Origin: an uncultured Bacteroidales bacterium
GTDB taxonomy: Bacteria; Bacteroidota; Bacteroidia; Bacteroidales; Bacteroidaceae
Assembly (NCBI GenBank): GCA_902800305.1
Contig: CADCDP010000002.1
Location: 106,350-170,349 of the forward strand
DNA length: 64,000 nucleotides
Direction of reading: 5' to 3'
Part shown: one piece after another, positions 1-8,526 of the stretch
How the letters are laid out: each line of letters opens with the position of its first letter
Position numbering within the stretch: the first letter of the stretch is position 1
Notes under the pieces: model-generated
What the model was told of the DNA's origin: nothing
Seen by the model: only the letters and a program-made list of their open reading frames with translations
Databases searched by the model: none
Position numbers and translations under genes: made by a program

Positions 1-1
1 A

Positions 2-895
2 GATAGTATTCCGCATAGAGAAGATGTGCAGATTATAATTGTGGACGATTGTAGTGATGCTTCGGTTTTCGATGTTGGGGAGTTGAAGAAACTTCAGGAC
101 GCTTGTACAGAAATTTATTGGTTGGAAACGGGGGTAGGACCTGGAGGAGCACGGAATTATGCATTGGATAGAGCGAAGGGAGAATGGATCTTCTTTGTGG
201 ATGCCGATGACTACTACGAAAAGGAGAACTTGAAAAGGTTGCTGGATTTGTGTACACACTCAATGGCCGATGTTGTGTATATGGGTTATCAGGTGATAGC
301 TGATGGACAGAAGAAGGTAAATCTCAACGGGTATGAGGAAGATGGAGACAGATTGTATGACTTGGATGACTGCGAAAGAGATGCTTATTTGGATGCGTTT
401 TACCCTTGGCAGAAATGTTTGAAGCGGAGTTTGTTGAATAGCCAGAATTTACGATTTGATGAGCTGTATCTTTCGGAGGATAGAATACTTGCGTTAGAAG
501 CTCTTTTATCTGCTAAAAAGGTGGAAAGATTCTCTTCTCCTGTTTACAACTATGTTATTCATGAAAATTCTCTTACAACATCTAAACCGTCCTACGAAAG
601 GACAAAAGGGGCTGTTGGTGTTGCCATTGAGACGAATAGAATTTTGAAAAGGCATGATAAATTGCGTATATATAGGGATAAAACATCGCAAAGGTATCTG
701 ACCATCTTGAATGAATATAATCTTGTTGACTATTGGTGCTTTATTTTGAAAGAAATTTGGTTTCTTGGATGGGCGTTTGCGATGGAGGATAGAGAATATG
801 TCTGTATGTGTAGAGGATATAAGGTGAATCTTTTGATGCAATTTGTCGATGAGATTCGAGTAAAAGCAGGATTTTTGAGGAATCGATTGAGATAA
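2..895 (+). CDS. Family 2 glycosyltransferase, 5' end outside window
   Basis: Inverting GT2 transferase that moves a sugar from a nucleotide-sugar to a growing surface glycan at the cytoplasmic membrane. The reading frame is open from base 2 and the residues before the first possible start (GTG at 26) already belong to the GT2 fold (strand IIIVDDCSD), so the gene begins left of the window. Counting from 26, GGARNYALDRAKGEW (about 40-54) and the metal-binding DADD (59-62) are typical of the EpsJ/WcaA type. The C-terminal part is less conserved and gives no clue to the acceptor. The next gene starts 7 bases downstream, so they are probably co-transcribed. Sugar specificity cannot be read. Confidence 0.88.
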   Translation, partial: DSIPHREDVQIIIVDDCSDASVFDVGELKKLQDACTEIYWLETGVGPGGARNYALDRAKGEWIFFVDADDYYEKENLKRLLDLCTHSMADVVYMGYQVIADGQKKVNLNGYEEDGDRLYDLDDCERDAYLDAFYPWQKCLKRSLLNSQNLRFDELYLSEDRILALEALLSAKKVERFSSPVYNYVIHENSLTTSKPSYERTKGAVGVAIETNRILKRHDKLRIYRDKTSQRYLTILNEYNLVDYWCFILKEIWFLGWAFAMEDREYVCMCRGYKVNLLMQFVDEIRVKAGFLRNRLR

Positions 896-902
896 GGGAC
901 TT

Positions 903-1997
903 ATGGATAAGAATGTTATGCATATAGCCTTTTGTACAGATGATACATATATGATGCCCGTTGGTGTTGCTATCGTTTCTATCTGTGAGAATAACAAGGC
1001 AGAAGACATTTTGTTTCATTTGGTCATAACATCCAATGAAACCATCGAAAAGACGAAAGAGAAGATTGCTCCGCTCACCAACATCATCGATCGGTATCAG
1101 AAAGAATATAGGATTTACAGATTGGAGGAGAAAGACCTTGCTTCATTTGAATGTCCTGGTGGAGATTATATCAGTACGACTGCTTTTGCACGTATTTTCT
1201 TGCCTCAGTTATTGCCAGATAGTATCAAGAAGGTTCTCTATTTGGATGGTGATATTGCTGTAGATGGAAATTTGAGAGAATTGTGGGAAACCGAATTGAA
1301 TGAGGATTGCCCGATGGGTGCCATCATCGATTCTTGTGGAACATCCGTGGCATATCGTGCTTCTGTACAGATTCCGCTATCCATTCCGTATGTCAATAGT
1401 GGCATTTTGTTGATGAATTTGGATTGCTGGAGGAAAGAACATCTGATTGGCCAAATGGTTCAATGTGCATCAGAACATTCTTTCTCTTTTTTGGATCAAG
1501 ATGTGCTTAATTATGTGTTACGGGATAGAATAAAGATTCTGCCCGTTAAATACAATGTCCAATTATTGTTCCTTCTCGAACAGGAAAATAGATGGATGGT
1601 AGAATACCAATATTTGGAAGAAATAAAGGACGCTATAGAACATCCTGTGATTGTCCACTATTTGTCAGCCAATAAGCCGTGGAAAGAAGAGAATTGTCCT
1701 AAACGAGAGATTTGGCATCGTTATCAGCAATTGTCTCCGTGGAATGCGATTCCGTTAGAACCTTTAAATTGTAGATTTGAACGTTCTTCCATTTATGCAG
1801 GTTTTATTGATGCCTATTGGAGTGATGCTTCTCTTATGAAGGAATCACTTCCTTCCTTTTTGGCATTATTTAATGCTGCCGTAAAATTGAAGAACAAAAA
1901 GCTGTTTATGCAAGTGGCGAGTCAGATGATGCGTGGAATGACCAGAATATTAGAATTTGTCTATAGAAGGAAGGTAAAGGGAATTCTTCCTAAATGA
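903..1997 (+). CDS. Family 8 glycosyltransferase
   Basis: Retaining GT8 transferase (the family of LPS galactosyl/glucosyltransferases such as WaaI/WaaO/WaaJ). The 364-residue protein shows the family hallmarks: N-terminal FCTDDTYMMPVGVAIVSI, the DxD site as LYLDGDIAVDG (DGD at 115-117), YVNSGILLMNLDCWR, LDQDVLNYV, and the late HYLSANKPWK that helps bind the metal and UDP-sugar. The C-terminal 60 residues are basic and probably peripheral at the membrane. The start ATG lies 7 bases after the previous stop. A second GT8 gene lies at 9588. The donor is likely UDP-glucose or UDP-galactose by family, but this is inference. Confidence 0.9.
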   Translation: MDKNVMHIAFCTDDTYMMPVGVAIVSICENNKAEDILFHLVITSNETIEKTKEKIAPLTNIIDRYQKEYRIYRLEEKDLASFECPGGDYISTTAFARIFLPQLLPDSIKKVLYLDGDIAVDGNLRELWETELNEDCPMGAIIDSCGTSVAYRASVQIPLSIPYVNSGILLMNLDCWRKEHLIGQMVQCASEHSFSFLDQDVLNYVLRDRIKILPVKYNVQLLFLLEQENRWMVEYQYLEEIKDAIEHPVIVHYLSANKPWKEENCPKREIWHRYQQLSPWNAIPLEPLNCRFERSSIYAGFIDAYWSDASLMKESLPSFLALFNAAVKLKNKKLFMQVASQMMRGMTRILEFVYRRKVKGILPK

Positions 1998-2004
1998 ATG
2001 CTTG

Positions 2005-2775
2005 ATGATGCATTATCCGTTGGTGACCATTGTAACAGTTGTGAGAAATGACAGGAAACATATCGAAAAGACGATATTTTCCGTGTTGTCTCAATCGTAT
2101 AAAAATATTGAATATATTGTCATAGATGGTGCCTCAACGGATGGTACAATGGATGTCATCAACCAATATGCCGAATCTATAGATGTTGTTGTTTCAGAGC
2201 CTGATGGAGGTGTCTATGATGCCATGAACAAAGGAATATCTTTAAGTCATGGTGAATATGTGAATTTTATGAATTCAGGGGATTTCTTTCATGATAAGAA
2301 TGTGATTGAAGAAATGTGTCTGCAAGGATTTTCCAAGGTTCAGAGACACACCGTTTTCTATGGAGATGTAAATACAAGATATTGGAATGGTGTCTATAGA
2401 GAGAAACCGCATGAATTTTTTAGAACCCCGTTTAAGTTTAAAGGAATAGGAATATGTCATCAAAGCATGTTCTTTCCGGGGGATGTCATTCGTAAGATGC
2501 CATTCAATTTGAAGTATCCGATAGCTGCAGATTATGATATGGCATTAAAGATGTACAAAAATGGTGTTGATTTTGTCTATTGTAATTTGATTGTGGCAGA
2601 TTATAGTTGGGGAGGTGGAATTAGTTCAAATCCATACGGATTGATTAACGTTTATAAAGAAAATGCTAAGATTGCACGGCAGACAATGCATCCAGCATAT
2701 TGGGCAAAATTGGGGATTGAATATTACAGATTGTGGAAGAAACTTCGATATAGAAAAGAAGGAAGAACAAGATGA
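2005..2775 (+). CDS. Family 2 glycosyltransferase, WcaE-like
   Basis: GT2 transferase of about 256 residues. PLVTIVTVVRND starts the fold, IVIDGASTDGT is the nucleotide-binding strand-loop, and VNFMNSGDFFHD replaces the usual DxD with NSGD, a form common in the WcaA/WcaE subgroup. HQSMFFPGD and YPIAADYDMALKMY match the acceptor-side half of the same subgroup. The frame allows TTG at 2002 and ATG at 2005 or 2008; ATG 2005 is chosen. It sits 7 bases after the GT8 gene, and its stop overlaps the next start (ATGA at 2772), so translation is probably coupled. Confidence 0.88.
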   Translation: MMHYPLVTIVTVVRNDRKHIEKTIFSVLSQSYKNIEYIVIDGASTDGTMDVINQYAESIDVVVSEPDGGVYDAMNKGISLSHGEYVNFMNSGDFFHDKNVIEEMCLQGFSKVQRHTVFYGDVNTRYWNGVYREKPHEFFRTPFKFKGIGICHQSMFFPGDVIRKMPFNLKYPIAADYDMALKMYKNGVDFVYCNLIVADYSWGGGISSNPYGLINVYKENAKIARQTMHPAYWAKLGIEYYRLWKKLRYRKEGRTR

Positions 2776-3986
2776 GGGTGTTGGATTTAATTTGGAATAG
2801 ACATACAAGAAATATCGTTCTCTTTCTTCTGCAATATGTTCCTGCCCACCAAAGACGGGTTGTATGTATTTGTTGGGGAGGAACAAATTATAATTGTAAT
2901 CCTCGTGCAATAACGGATTTAATCATCAAAAAAGAACGGGAAAAGAAGACTCAATCTTCTTCTTTTGAAATTTGGTATGCCTTTGTCAATCCCGATGCCT
3001 TTTCAACGTTGTTACCTTCTGAAATTAAGTCAGTTGAATTAGGGTCTTTATCTTACTTTTATTTGCTTTCTTCCGCTCAGTTTGTGATTTCCAATACGAG
3101 ATTCGGCGGCGGAATTATGTGGCCTTTTAAGAAGAAGAGAGGACAGTTTTATATTCAGACGATGCATGGGGGGCATGGGATGAAAAGGCAAGAATTGGAA
3201 GTGAAAGATATTTTGTCGGAAGAATATGTGAAACTACTTTATGAGGATGCTTCTCGAATTGATCTCATGCTTTCAGATTCCACCGCTTGGACAGCGTTAG
3301 CAAGAACGATATTCGCTTATCCCAAAGGAGAAATCTTAGAGGTCGGATTACCTCGGAATGATGTTTTCTTCCGCCCGCAGGAAGTGACGAAGATGAGGAA
3401 TGATGTAGAAGCATTTGTGATAAAAACGAAGGGTATCGTACAAAAACCTACAGAACTCAAATTTTTAGTGTATTGCCCGACTTTTAGGGGTGGACACAGA
3501 AAAGATGTTTACGGATTTGATGTTGACAGATTGATTGTTGTTTTAGAGCAACGTTTTGGAGGTGTTTGGTATGTGTTAGTTAGTTCTCATCCGAATATGC
3601 GGGATTACTATCGTGAGGTATATGATTTCTCTCATCCAAGAATGGTGGATGTTGGTCAGATGGATTTACAACCCATCTTGGTGGCGAGCGATGTTGCTAT
3701 AACTGACTATTCAAGTGCCGGATTTGAATTTGCTCTGACTCATAAACCAGTCTTTTTGTTAATGCGTGATAAAGAGGAATATGAACGGGGATTGTATTAT
3801 GACCCTCAAGACCTTCCATTCCCTTACGCTACTGATGATGATGGCTTGTGCCAAAATATTGAGGCATTTGATGATGCTAAATATCAAAAAGACTTGGAGA
3901 AGTTTAATCGTGAGGTGGTTGGCTTAAAAGAAACTGGACATGCAGCTGAAGCTGTGGTGGATTGGATGGAAAAGAAAGCACTATAA
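2772..3986 (+). CDS. CDP-glycerol glycerophosphotransferase-like (TagF/TagB family)
   Basis: Member of the family that transfers glycerol- or ribitol-phosphate from a CDP carrier to a glycan or polyol chain (PF04464). The signs are TMHGGHGMKRQ (the variant of the HGT..K site), LEVGLPRNDVFF, LKFLVYCPTFRGG, VLVSSHPNM, and VASDVAITDYSSAGFEFAL followed by KPVFLLMRDKEEYERGLYYD near residues 320-355. At 404 residues it matches single-domain TagB-like members. In a Gram-negative capsule locus such an enzyme implies a polyol-phosphate side group or phosphodiester linkage. It is joined to both neighbours by start/stop overlaps (2772 and 3986). Confidence 0.87.
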   Translation: MRVLDLIWNRHTRNIVLFLLQYVPAHQRRVVCICWGGTNYNCNPRAITDLIIKKEREKKTQSSSFEIWYAFVNPDAFSTLLPSEIKSVELGSLSYFYLLSSAQFVISNTRFGGGIMWPFKKKRGQFYIQTMHGGHGMKRQELEVKDILSEEYVKLLYEDASRIDLMLSDSTAWTALARTIFAYPKGEILEVGLPRNDVFFRPQEVTKMRNDVEAFVIKTKGIVQKPTELKFLVYCPTFRGGHRKDVYGFDVDRLIVVLEQRFGGVWYVLVSSHPNMRDYYREVYDFSHPRMVDVGQMDLQPILVASDVAITDYSSAGFEFALTHKPVFLLMRDKEEYERGLYYDPQDLPFPYATDDDGLCQNIEAFDDAKYQKDLEKFNREVVGLKETGHAAEAVVDWMEKKAL

Positions 3987-4966
3987 TGAAGGGTAAAAGA
4001 ATTAAATATATGGATATGGCAAAAGGGATTGGTATCATCTTGATTGTTATATGCCATAATCCAATCAACGATGTTTTGAATGATTGGTTCTTTTCCTTTC
4101 ATGTGCCGTTGTTTTTTATCGTGAGTGGATTTTTCATGAAAGAGGGATTTTCCAGCAAATCCTTTAAGAAAGATATTCTCCATCTGTGGGTTCCTTATCT
4201 ATTGTGCTGTTTTGTCGTTTTCATGCTCAATATAGATTATTCAGAGGAGATACATTGGAATGTTTTGAATTATCTTGCCTATAGAATCGTGCCTAAAACA
4301 GGATGGGAAGTGATAGGGATGTGGTTTCTTCCTGCCTTGTTTTGGGGTAAAACAATATTGGCTGTATTGCTGACAAAGATAAAGGAGAAAAAGTATGTGT
4401 ATATCATAACATTGTTCTTGTTTTTCATTTCTTCTTTGTATCCATTTTTCCAAGAGTATATAGATAATCCTTTATATATCATCAATGGATTTGCTGTCCC
4501 ATTGTTTTTATGTATAGGAATGTTGATGAAAGAGCATCATCTGATAGAATATAATTACAATAAATATATGAAAGGGGTAGGCATATTATTCATGATAGTA
4601 GCTTTTTATTTCCCCGTAAATATGTTCACCAATTCATTTCCTGTAAGTATTTTGAATGTTGTCATCTCCTCGATTGTCTGTTTGGGTGTATGTATGTGTT
4701 GTCGGAAGTTTGAACAACATAAAAACAAACTATCAAGATTCGTGATTGGAATATTGGCTTATTATGGGAAATATTCATTGGTGATACTTTGTGCTCACGC
4801 TTTATTTCATTATCCCTTGCGGAATTGTTTTCTGCCGATAAACGACTCTCTGTGGGGGATTTCAGAGGTGATAGTGTTGAGTTCTGGTCCTCTTGTTGTA
4901 TCATTTCTTCCTGGGGTCAGATATATCCTGAATGTTCCGAAAACGGTTCAACTTCTTAAGGCGTAA
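3986..4966 (+). CDS. Acyltransferase 3 family membrane protein
   Basis: Integral membrane O-acyltransferase (PF01757; OafA/NodX/WecH relatives) that puts an acetyl or similar group on a sugar. The N-terminus KYMDMAKGIGIILIVICHN carries the family's conserved D..G and His in the first helix, and WFFSFHVPLFFIVSGFFMK and MWFLPALFW follow. About ten hydrophobic helices fill the 326 residues. The start is ATG 3986, whose first base is the last base of the upstream TAA; an in-frame TTG at 3962 would overlap the previous gene more and has no homology. A second member of the family lies at 7008. Confidence 0.88.
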   Translation: MKGKRIKYMDMAKGIGIILIVICHNPINDVLNDWFFSFHVPLFFIVSGFFMKEGFSSKSFKKDILHLWVPYLLCCFVVFMLNIDYSEEIHWNVLNYLAYRIVPKTGWEVIGMWFLPALFWGKTILAVLLTKIKEKKYVYIITLFLFFISSLYPFFQEYIDNPLYIINGFAVPLFLCIGMLMKEHHLIEYNYNKYMKGVGILFMIVAFYFPVNMFTNSFPVSILNVVISSIVCLGVCMCCRKFEQHKNKLSRFVIGILAYYGKYSLVILCAHALFHYPLRNCFLPINDSLWGISEVIVLSSGPLVVSFLPGVRYILNVPKTVQLLKA

Positions 4967-4969
4967 ATA

Positions 4970-5962
4970 GTGCGTATGGTTTCAATCATCGTTCCTGTAT
5001 ATAATGTTGCGGAATGTATTGAAGAGAGTCTTCAGAGTTTGTTGACACAAACATATAAGGATTGTGAACTCATCATTGTTGATGATTGTGGAAATGATGA
5101 TAGTATGGAAGTGGTGACGATAATATTGGAAAAAGGATGCTCTTTTGTGGGTGGGTATCAGATTCTTCATCATGACCATAATCGCGGACTTTCTGCTGCT
5201 CGCAATACGGGGTTGAAACATGCAAAAGGGGAATATATCTATTTTTTCGATAGCGACGATAAGATTGTGCCAGATTGTATAGAACGACTTGTGTGTAAAG
5301 CTGAAGAAACGGGTGCGGATGTGACGATGGGTGATATACTTGTAGAAGGAGGCAACGCATGGATTCCTCAGCTGAAGATTGAAGGCTCACCTTTTGTTGA
5401 TGAGAATGATGTCATAGAAGGGAATGAGGCGGTTTTGCAGGCTTACCTAAGTGGAGTGTTTTTTGTAATGGCATGGAATAAGCTGATGAAGAAGACGTTT
5501 CTAATAGATAATGACATCACATTTAAGGAAGGGCTGGTGCATGAAGATAACCCTTGGAGTTTGACTGTTGCTTGTGTGGCAAAACGATTGGCGTTTGTCA
5601 GACAAAAAACTTATATCTATGTTGTGCGGGCAAATTCTTTGCAAACGGATAAAGCTTTTGAACGTCATTTTGAGGCATATCTGACCATATTAAAAGAATT
5701 TTCTTTGATAGTCAATACATATAAGTCGCATCTGTCGAAGAACGTGCAGGTACAATTGCTTGGATGGGTCGAACGCCAAAAGGCATTGTTCTTTTTACAG
5801 ACAAAGGAGTTAGGGACAAAGCAGCAACTGCGTCAATTGTATGCTGTGATTAGAAAGTATTTGCCAAGAAGAAGATTCTCCAAGGCGGATGTCCATTATT
5901 CCTTCCCTGCTTCGTATGGATTGAGGTTATATTCCCGATTTTGTGGCTATCATTTATTGTAA
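4970..5962 (+). CDS. Family 2 glycosyltransferase
   Basis: GT2 transferase of 330 residues. VSIIVPVYNVAECIEESLQS, ELIIVDDCGNDDSMEVV, GLSAARNTGLKHAKGEY and FFDSDDKIVPDC (DSDD near residue 90) form the complete GT-A site, and LVHEDNPWSLTV is the acceptor-side acidic motif (ED) found in CpsI/EpsJ-type enzymes. The frame opens with GTG 4970, and ATG 4976 is an equally good start. Only 3 bases separate it from the acyltransferase gene, and it overlaps the open frame of the next gene. The family is clear; which sugar it adds is unknown. Confidence 0.89.
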   Translation: MRMVSIIVPVYNVAECIEESLQSLLTQTYKDCELIIVDDCGNDDSMEVVTIILEKGCSFVGGYQILHHDHNRGLSAARNTGLKHAKGEYIYFFDSDDKIVPDCIERLVCKAEETGADVTMGDILVEGGNAWIPQLKIEGSPFVDENDVIEGNEAVLQAYLSGVFFVMAWNKLMKKTFLIDNDITFKEGLVHEDNPWSLTVACVAKRLAFVRQKTYIYVVRANSLQTDKAFERHFEAYLTILKEFSLIVNTYKSHLSKNVQVQLLGWVERQKALFFLQTKELGTKQQLRQLYAVIRKYLPRRRFSKADVHYSFPASYGLRLYSRFCGYHLL

Positions 5963-5966
5963 GAAG

Positions 5967-6947
5967 ATGGAGGTGCGTATTGCTTTTGTGGATTTTTGGC
6001 CAGGGTGTGACCAACAAAATCACATCATCACTAAAGCCTTGAAACAGAAATATGAGGTGAAATTTGTTCATCCGCAAGAGGCCGATTATGTTTTCTTTTC
6101 CGTCTTTGGTGATGAACATTGGTCATTGCCGGATGAAACGGTGAAAATCTTTTACACAGGCGAGAATTTATGTCCAGATTTCAATATTTGTGATTATGCA
6201 ATAGGCTTTGAGTGGATGGATTTTGGGGATCGATATTATAGATTACCCAATTATTATGCAACGGAATTCTTTTTGCCGAAGGTGGAACAGATGTTGCAGA
6301 AGCACCACCTAAGCGCAGACAAAGATTATGTCGGCAGAAAGTTTTGTAGTTTTGTCGTAAGTAATCCTGCTGGAAGCCCTATCCGACGAGAAGCATTTGA
6401 AAGAATCTCGACTTATAAAAAAGTTGATAGTGGTGGAAGATGGTTGAATAACATTGGAGGGCCTGTTGAAGATAAGTTGGCTTTTGATTCAGAGCATAAA
6501 TTTTCCATAGTGTGTGAGAATAGTTCGCATAGAGGTTATACGACTGAAAAAATAGTTGAGGCTTTTGCGGCTCAGACAATACCTATCTATTGGGGAGATC
6601 CGGAAGTCACTCGTGTCTATAATCCTAAGGCTTTTATCAATATACAAGAATATGCGAATTGGGACGATCTCATAGCAGAAGTGAAAAAGATAGATGAGAA
6701 TAAGGATTTGTATATAAGAATGTTGAAGGAACCTGCTATCAAAGATGGCTCTTTTACGTATCAAGAACAATTTGATGGAATGGCGGCTTTTCTTGCCCAT
6801 ATTATTGAGCAACCTCATTCAGAGGCTTATAGATACAATCGTGAGTTCTGGGGTAAAAGATATGTTGAAAGGGAACGTGCTTTGATGCAGAGGAGTGAAA
6901 GGAAAACCTGGAAAGACTATTTGAAGGCATCTCTAAAACGAATATAA
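5967..6947 (+). CDS. Family 10 fucosyltransferase-like glycosyltransferase
   Basis: GT10 (alpha-1,3/1,4-fucosyltransferase) protein of 326 residues. IFYTGENLCPDFNICDYAIG and WMDFGDRYYRLPNYY are typical of the N-terminal half; KFCSFVVSNPAGSPIR and the GDP-fucose site FSIVCENSSHRGYTTEKI (about 180-197) followed by AAQTIPIYWGDP define the C-terminal Rossmann half. A basic tail rich in R and K may hold it on the membrane, as in Helicobacter enzymes. ATG 5967 is chosen because the frame upstream (GTG 5943) runs into the previous gene. It suggests that the polymer of this locus carries fucose, possibly as a host-like Lewis-type branch. A second, divergent GT10 is at 61983. Confidence 0.9.
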   Translation: MEVRIAFVDFWPGCDQQNHIITKALKQKYEVKFVHPQEADYVFFSVFGDEHWSLPDETVKIFYTGENLCPDFNICDYAIGFEWMDFGDRYYRLPNYYATEFFLPKVEQMLQKHHLSADKDYVGRKFCSFVVSNPAGSPIRREAFERISTYKKVDSGGRWLNNIGGPVEDKLAFDSEHKFSIVCENSSHRGYTTEKIVEAFAAQTIPIYWGDPEVTRVYNPKAFINIQEYANWDDLIAEVKKIDENKDLYIRMLKEPAIKDGSFTYQEQFDGMAAFLAHIIEQPHSEAYRYNREFWGKRYVERERALMQRSERKTWKDYLKASLKRI

Positions 6948-6980
6948 AGTTTAAAGTTTAGAGTTTAAAGTTTAAAGAGG
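6948..6980. repeat. TTTAAAG-type simple repeat between genes
   Basis: The gap after the fucosyltransferase gene starts with four irregular copies of the word GTTTAAA/GTTTAGA. The same word forms an inverted pair at 34309-34410, and a degenerate version lies at 14550-14570. It does not look like a terminator on its own. It is probably a dispersed intergenic repeat of this genome. Confidence 0.6.
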
Positions 6981-7007
6981 CCAACACTTATTTGAAGTTG
7001 AGGGGGT

Positions 7008-8039
7008 ATGAAGGAACGTAAGGACTATTTGGACATCGCTAAGGGGTTGTTGATGATTATTGTCATTTTTCACCATATCGCGTTTCAAGCCAAGATGGTG
7101 GGATTGGAGAATGGGTGTATTCAATGGAATTTTACATTTCTCCCTTTCTATAGTGCTTGGTTTATGCCTGCATTCTTCTTTATTACGGGTTATTGTACGA
7201 CTTTTGAGAAACCATTTGGTCCTTTTATCTTGAAAAACCTGACGACATTGATATGGCCGATGGTGATGTTAGGTCTTATTGATTTTCTTTTCTGTTATTG
7301 TGTATGGGGTCTTGAAGGTGTTGAAAAGGATTGGGATACTTATTTTTTGATATGTGGTATCAACTGGTTTCTTATTTCCCTTTTTATTAGTAAGTCTGTT
7401 TATTGGCTGATTGTAAAATGGCTCAAGTCGGAATTATTCCGTCTAGTAATCGTCGCTATCATCGCAGTATTAGCAATATATTGTAATGACATTGAATTTC
7501 TTGGTGGGAATTGGTTGCATCATAGACATGGATTGTACTTGACGCTTTTCTTGTGTTTGGGACAGGTGGCAAAGAATCATGAACTCATATTTAATAAGGT
7601 CTTATTGTGGGTGTCTTTGGCGTATGGATTATGCGTTCTTGCCGGTTGCCTCTTCTCTTGGCCTCCAATAGGAATCGCGGGTCTTTGGATGAGCTTCGAT
7701 GTTTTCTATATGCCCATACATGTTCTATTGGCTTTCTTGGGAATATGTTTCATCATCTGGATTTCGAAGTGTATAGGAACCAATGCTTTTTTGCAATATG
7801 TCGGTAAGAATTCGTTAGTTATATATATTTTTCATACATCCATCTTGAAGTTATTTGTCTGGTATATATCTCTATATATCCTTAATCCACAGAACAGATT
7901 AGAAGCGTCAATCTTTAATTTGATTTGTGTGGTCGGAACATGCCTTGTATGTCTTGTGTTGTGTGTTGTGCTGAATCTCAACGGGCTACATTGGCTTGTG
8001 TCCATCCCTGCTGACAAGTTGCAAAGACGGGTATTATGA
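7008..8039 (+). CDS. Acyltransferase 3 family membrane protein
   Basis: Second OafA-type O-acyltransferase of the cluster, 343 residues. DYLDIAKGLLMIIVIFHHIAF gives the conserved D..KG and the HH pair in helix 1; SAWFMPAFFFITGYC and INWFLISLFISKSVYW match the family. About ten membrane helices are visible, the last ending near residue 330. It follows a 60-base gap with TTTAAAG repeats and is the last gene before a 463-base gap with no gene, so a transcription unit may end here. Its target sugar is unknown; it is probably an acetyl or other short acyl donor enzyme for the glycan made by this locus. Confidence 0.88.
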   Translation: MKERKDYLDIAKGLLMIIVIFHHIAFQAKMVGLENGCIQWNFTFLPFYSAWFMPAFFFITGYCTTFEKPFGPFILKNLTTLIWPMVMLGLIDFLFCYCVWGLEGVEKDWDTYFLICGINWFLISLFISKSVYWLIVKWLKSELFRLVIVAIIAVLAIYCNDIEFLGGNWLHHRHGLYLTLFLCLGQVAKNHELIFNKVLLWVSLAYGLCVLAGCLFSWPPIGIAGLWMSFDVFYMPIHVLLAFLGICFIIWISKCIGTNAFLQYVGKNSLVIYIFHTSILKLFVWYISLYILNPQNRLEASIFNLICVVGTCLVCLVLCVVLNLNGLHWLVSIPADKLQRRVL

Positions 8040-8502
8040 ACACCAATGCCAGATGTCAACCAACACCGCACTTAATAGCTCGTTACCATAAGAATGATGA
8101 AGGGGATAGCGTAATTACGATGACGGGCTTATCGTAATTACGTTGGTGGGCGTACCTCAATACTTTGAGACTATTGCACATTGTGTCGCTATCGTTTGTC
8201 AATCACATCAGGAAAAGACATCGTACTGCTACAGCGCTACAGTGCTACAGTTCTCAATAAACTACCGACCCAACGGAAATATGTAAATATTTTTATATTT
8301 ATATATTATATATATTATTATATTATATATAGTTATATATATAGTATTATACTATTACTTTAACAAACCGTGGACTTTCTTGATTCATTTGAGAACTGTA
8401 GCGCTGTAGCGTTGTAGCAACTGTAGCACTGTAGCAACTGCAACGCACTTGCTATATCGCTACTGTCTGTCGAATCTGTTCACATTTTCTACTTAAGTTC
8501 AA
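8040..8502. other. Gene-free gap with palindromic words and an inverted repeat
   Basis: No credible gene lies here. The left part has the 10-base palindrome cgtaattacg twice (8110-8119 and 8133-8142). Two 30-base arms at 8228-8257 and 8389-8418, both built from the word gctacag(c/t), form an inverted repeat with two mismatches; they enclose 131 bases that are almost pure A+T from 8280 on. Two more copies of the word follow to about 8440. I see no clear TAnnTTTG promoter for the gene at 8527. Confidence 0.8.
8228..8418. repeat. Inverted repeat of gctacag words around an AT-rich core
   Basis: The left arm 8228-8257 and right arm 8389-8418 pair over 30 bases with two mismatches. Each arm is itself made of three to four copies of gctacag(c/t). 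The core (about 8280-8360) consists of ta and tta steps. The structure could extrude as a cruciform or fold as a long hairpin in RNA. No transposase or recombinase is near. The short frame across it (8181-8363) translates the repeat and is not considered a gene. Confidence 0.85.
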
Positions 8503-8526
8503 GTGGCTGCTTATAGAGAAACCTTC

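Noticed and set aside
8181..8363. A 60-codon frame in the gap after the second acyltransferase
   Set aside because: It translates the gctacag repeat (LLQRYSATV) and the ta-rich core (YIYYYIIYS). It is not protein-like.
8228..8440. CRISPR-like array
   Set aside because: The words are only 7-8 bases, adjoining and inverted, with no spacers of even length and no cas genes.
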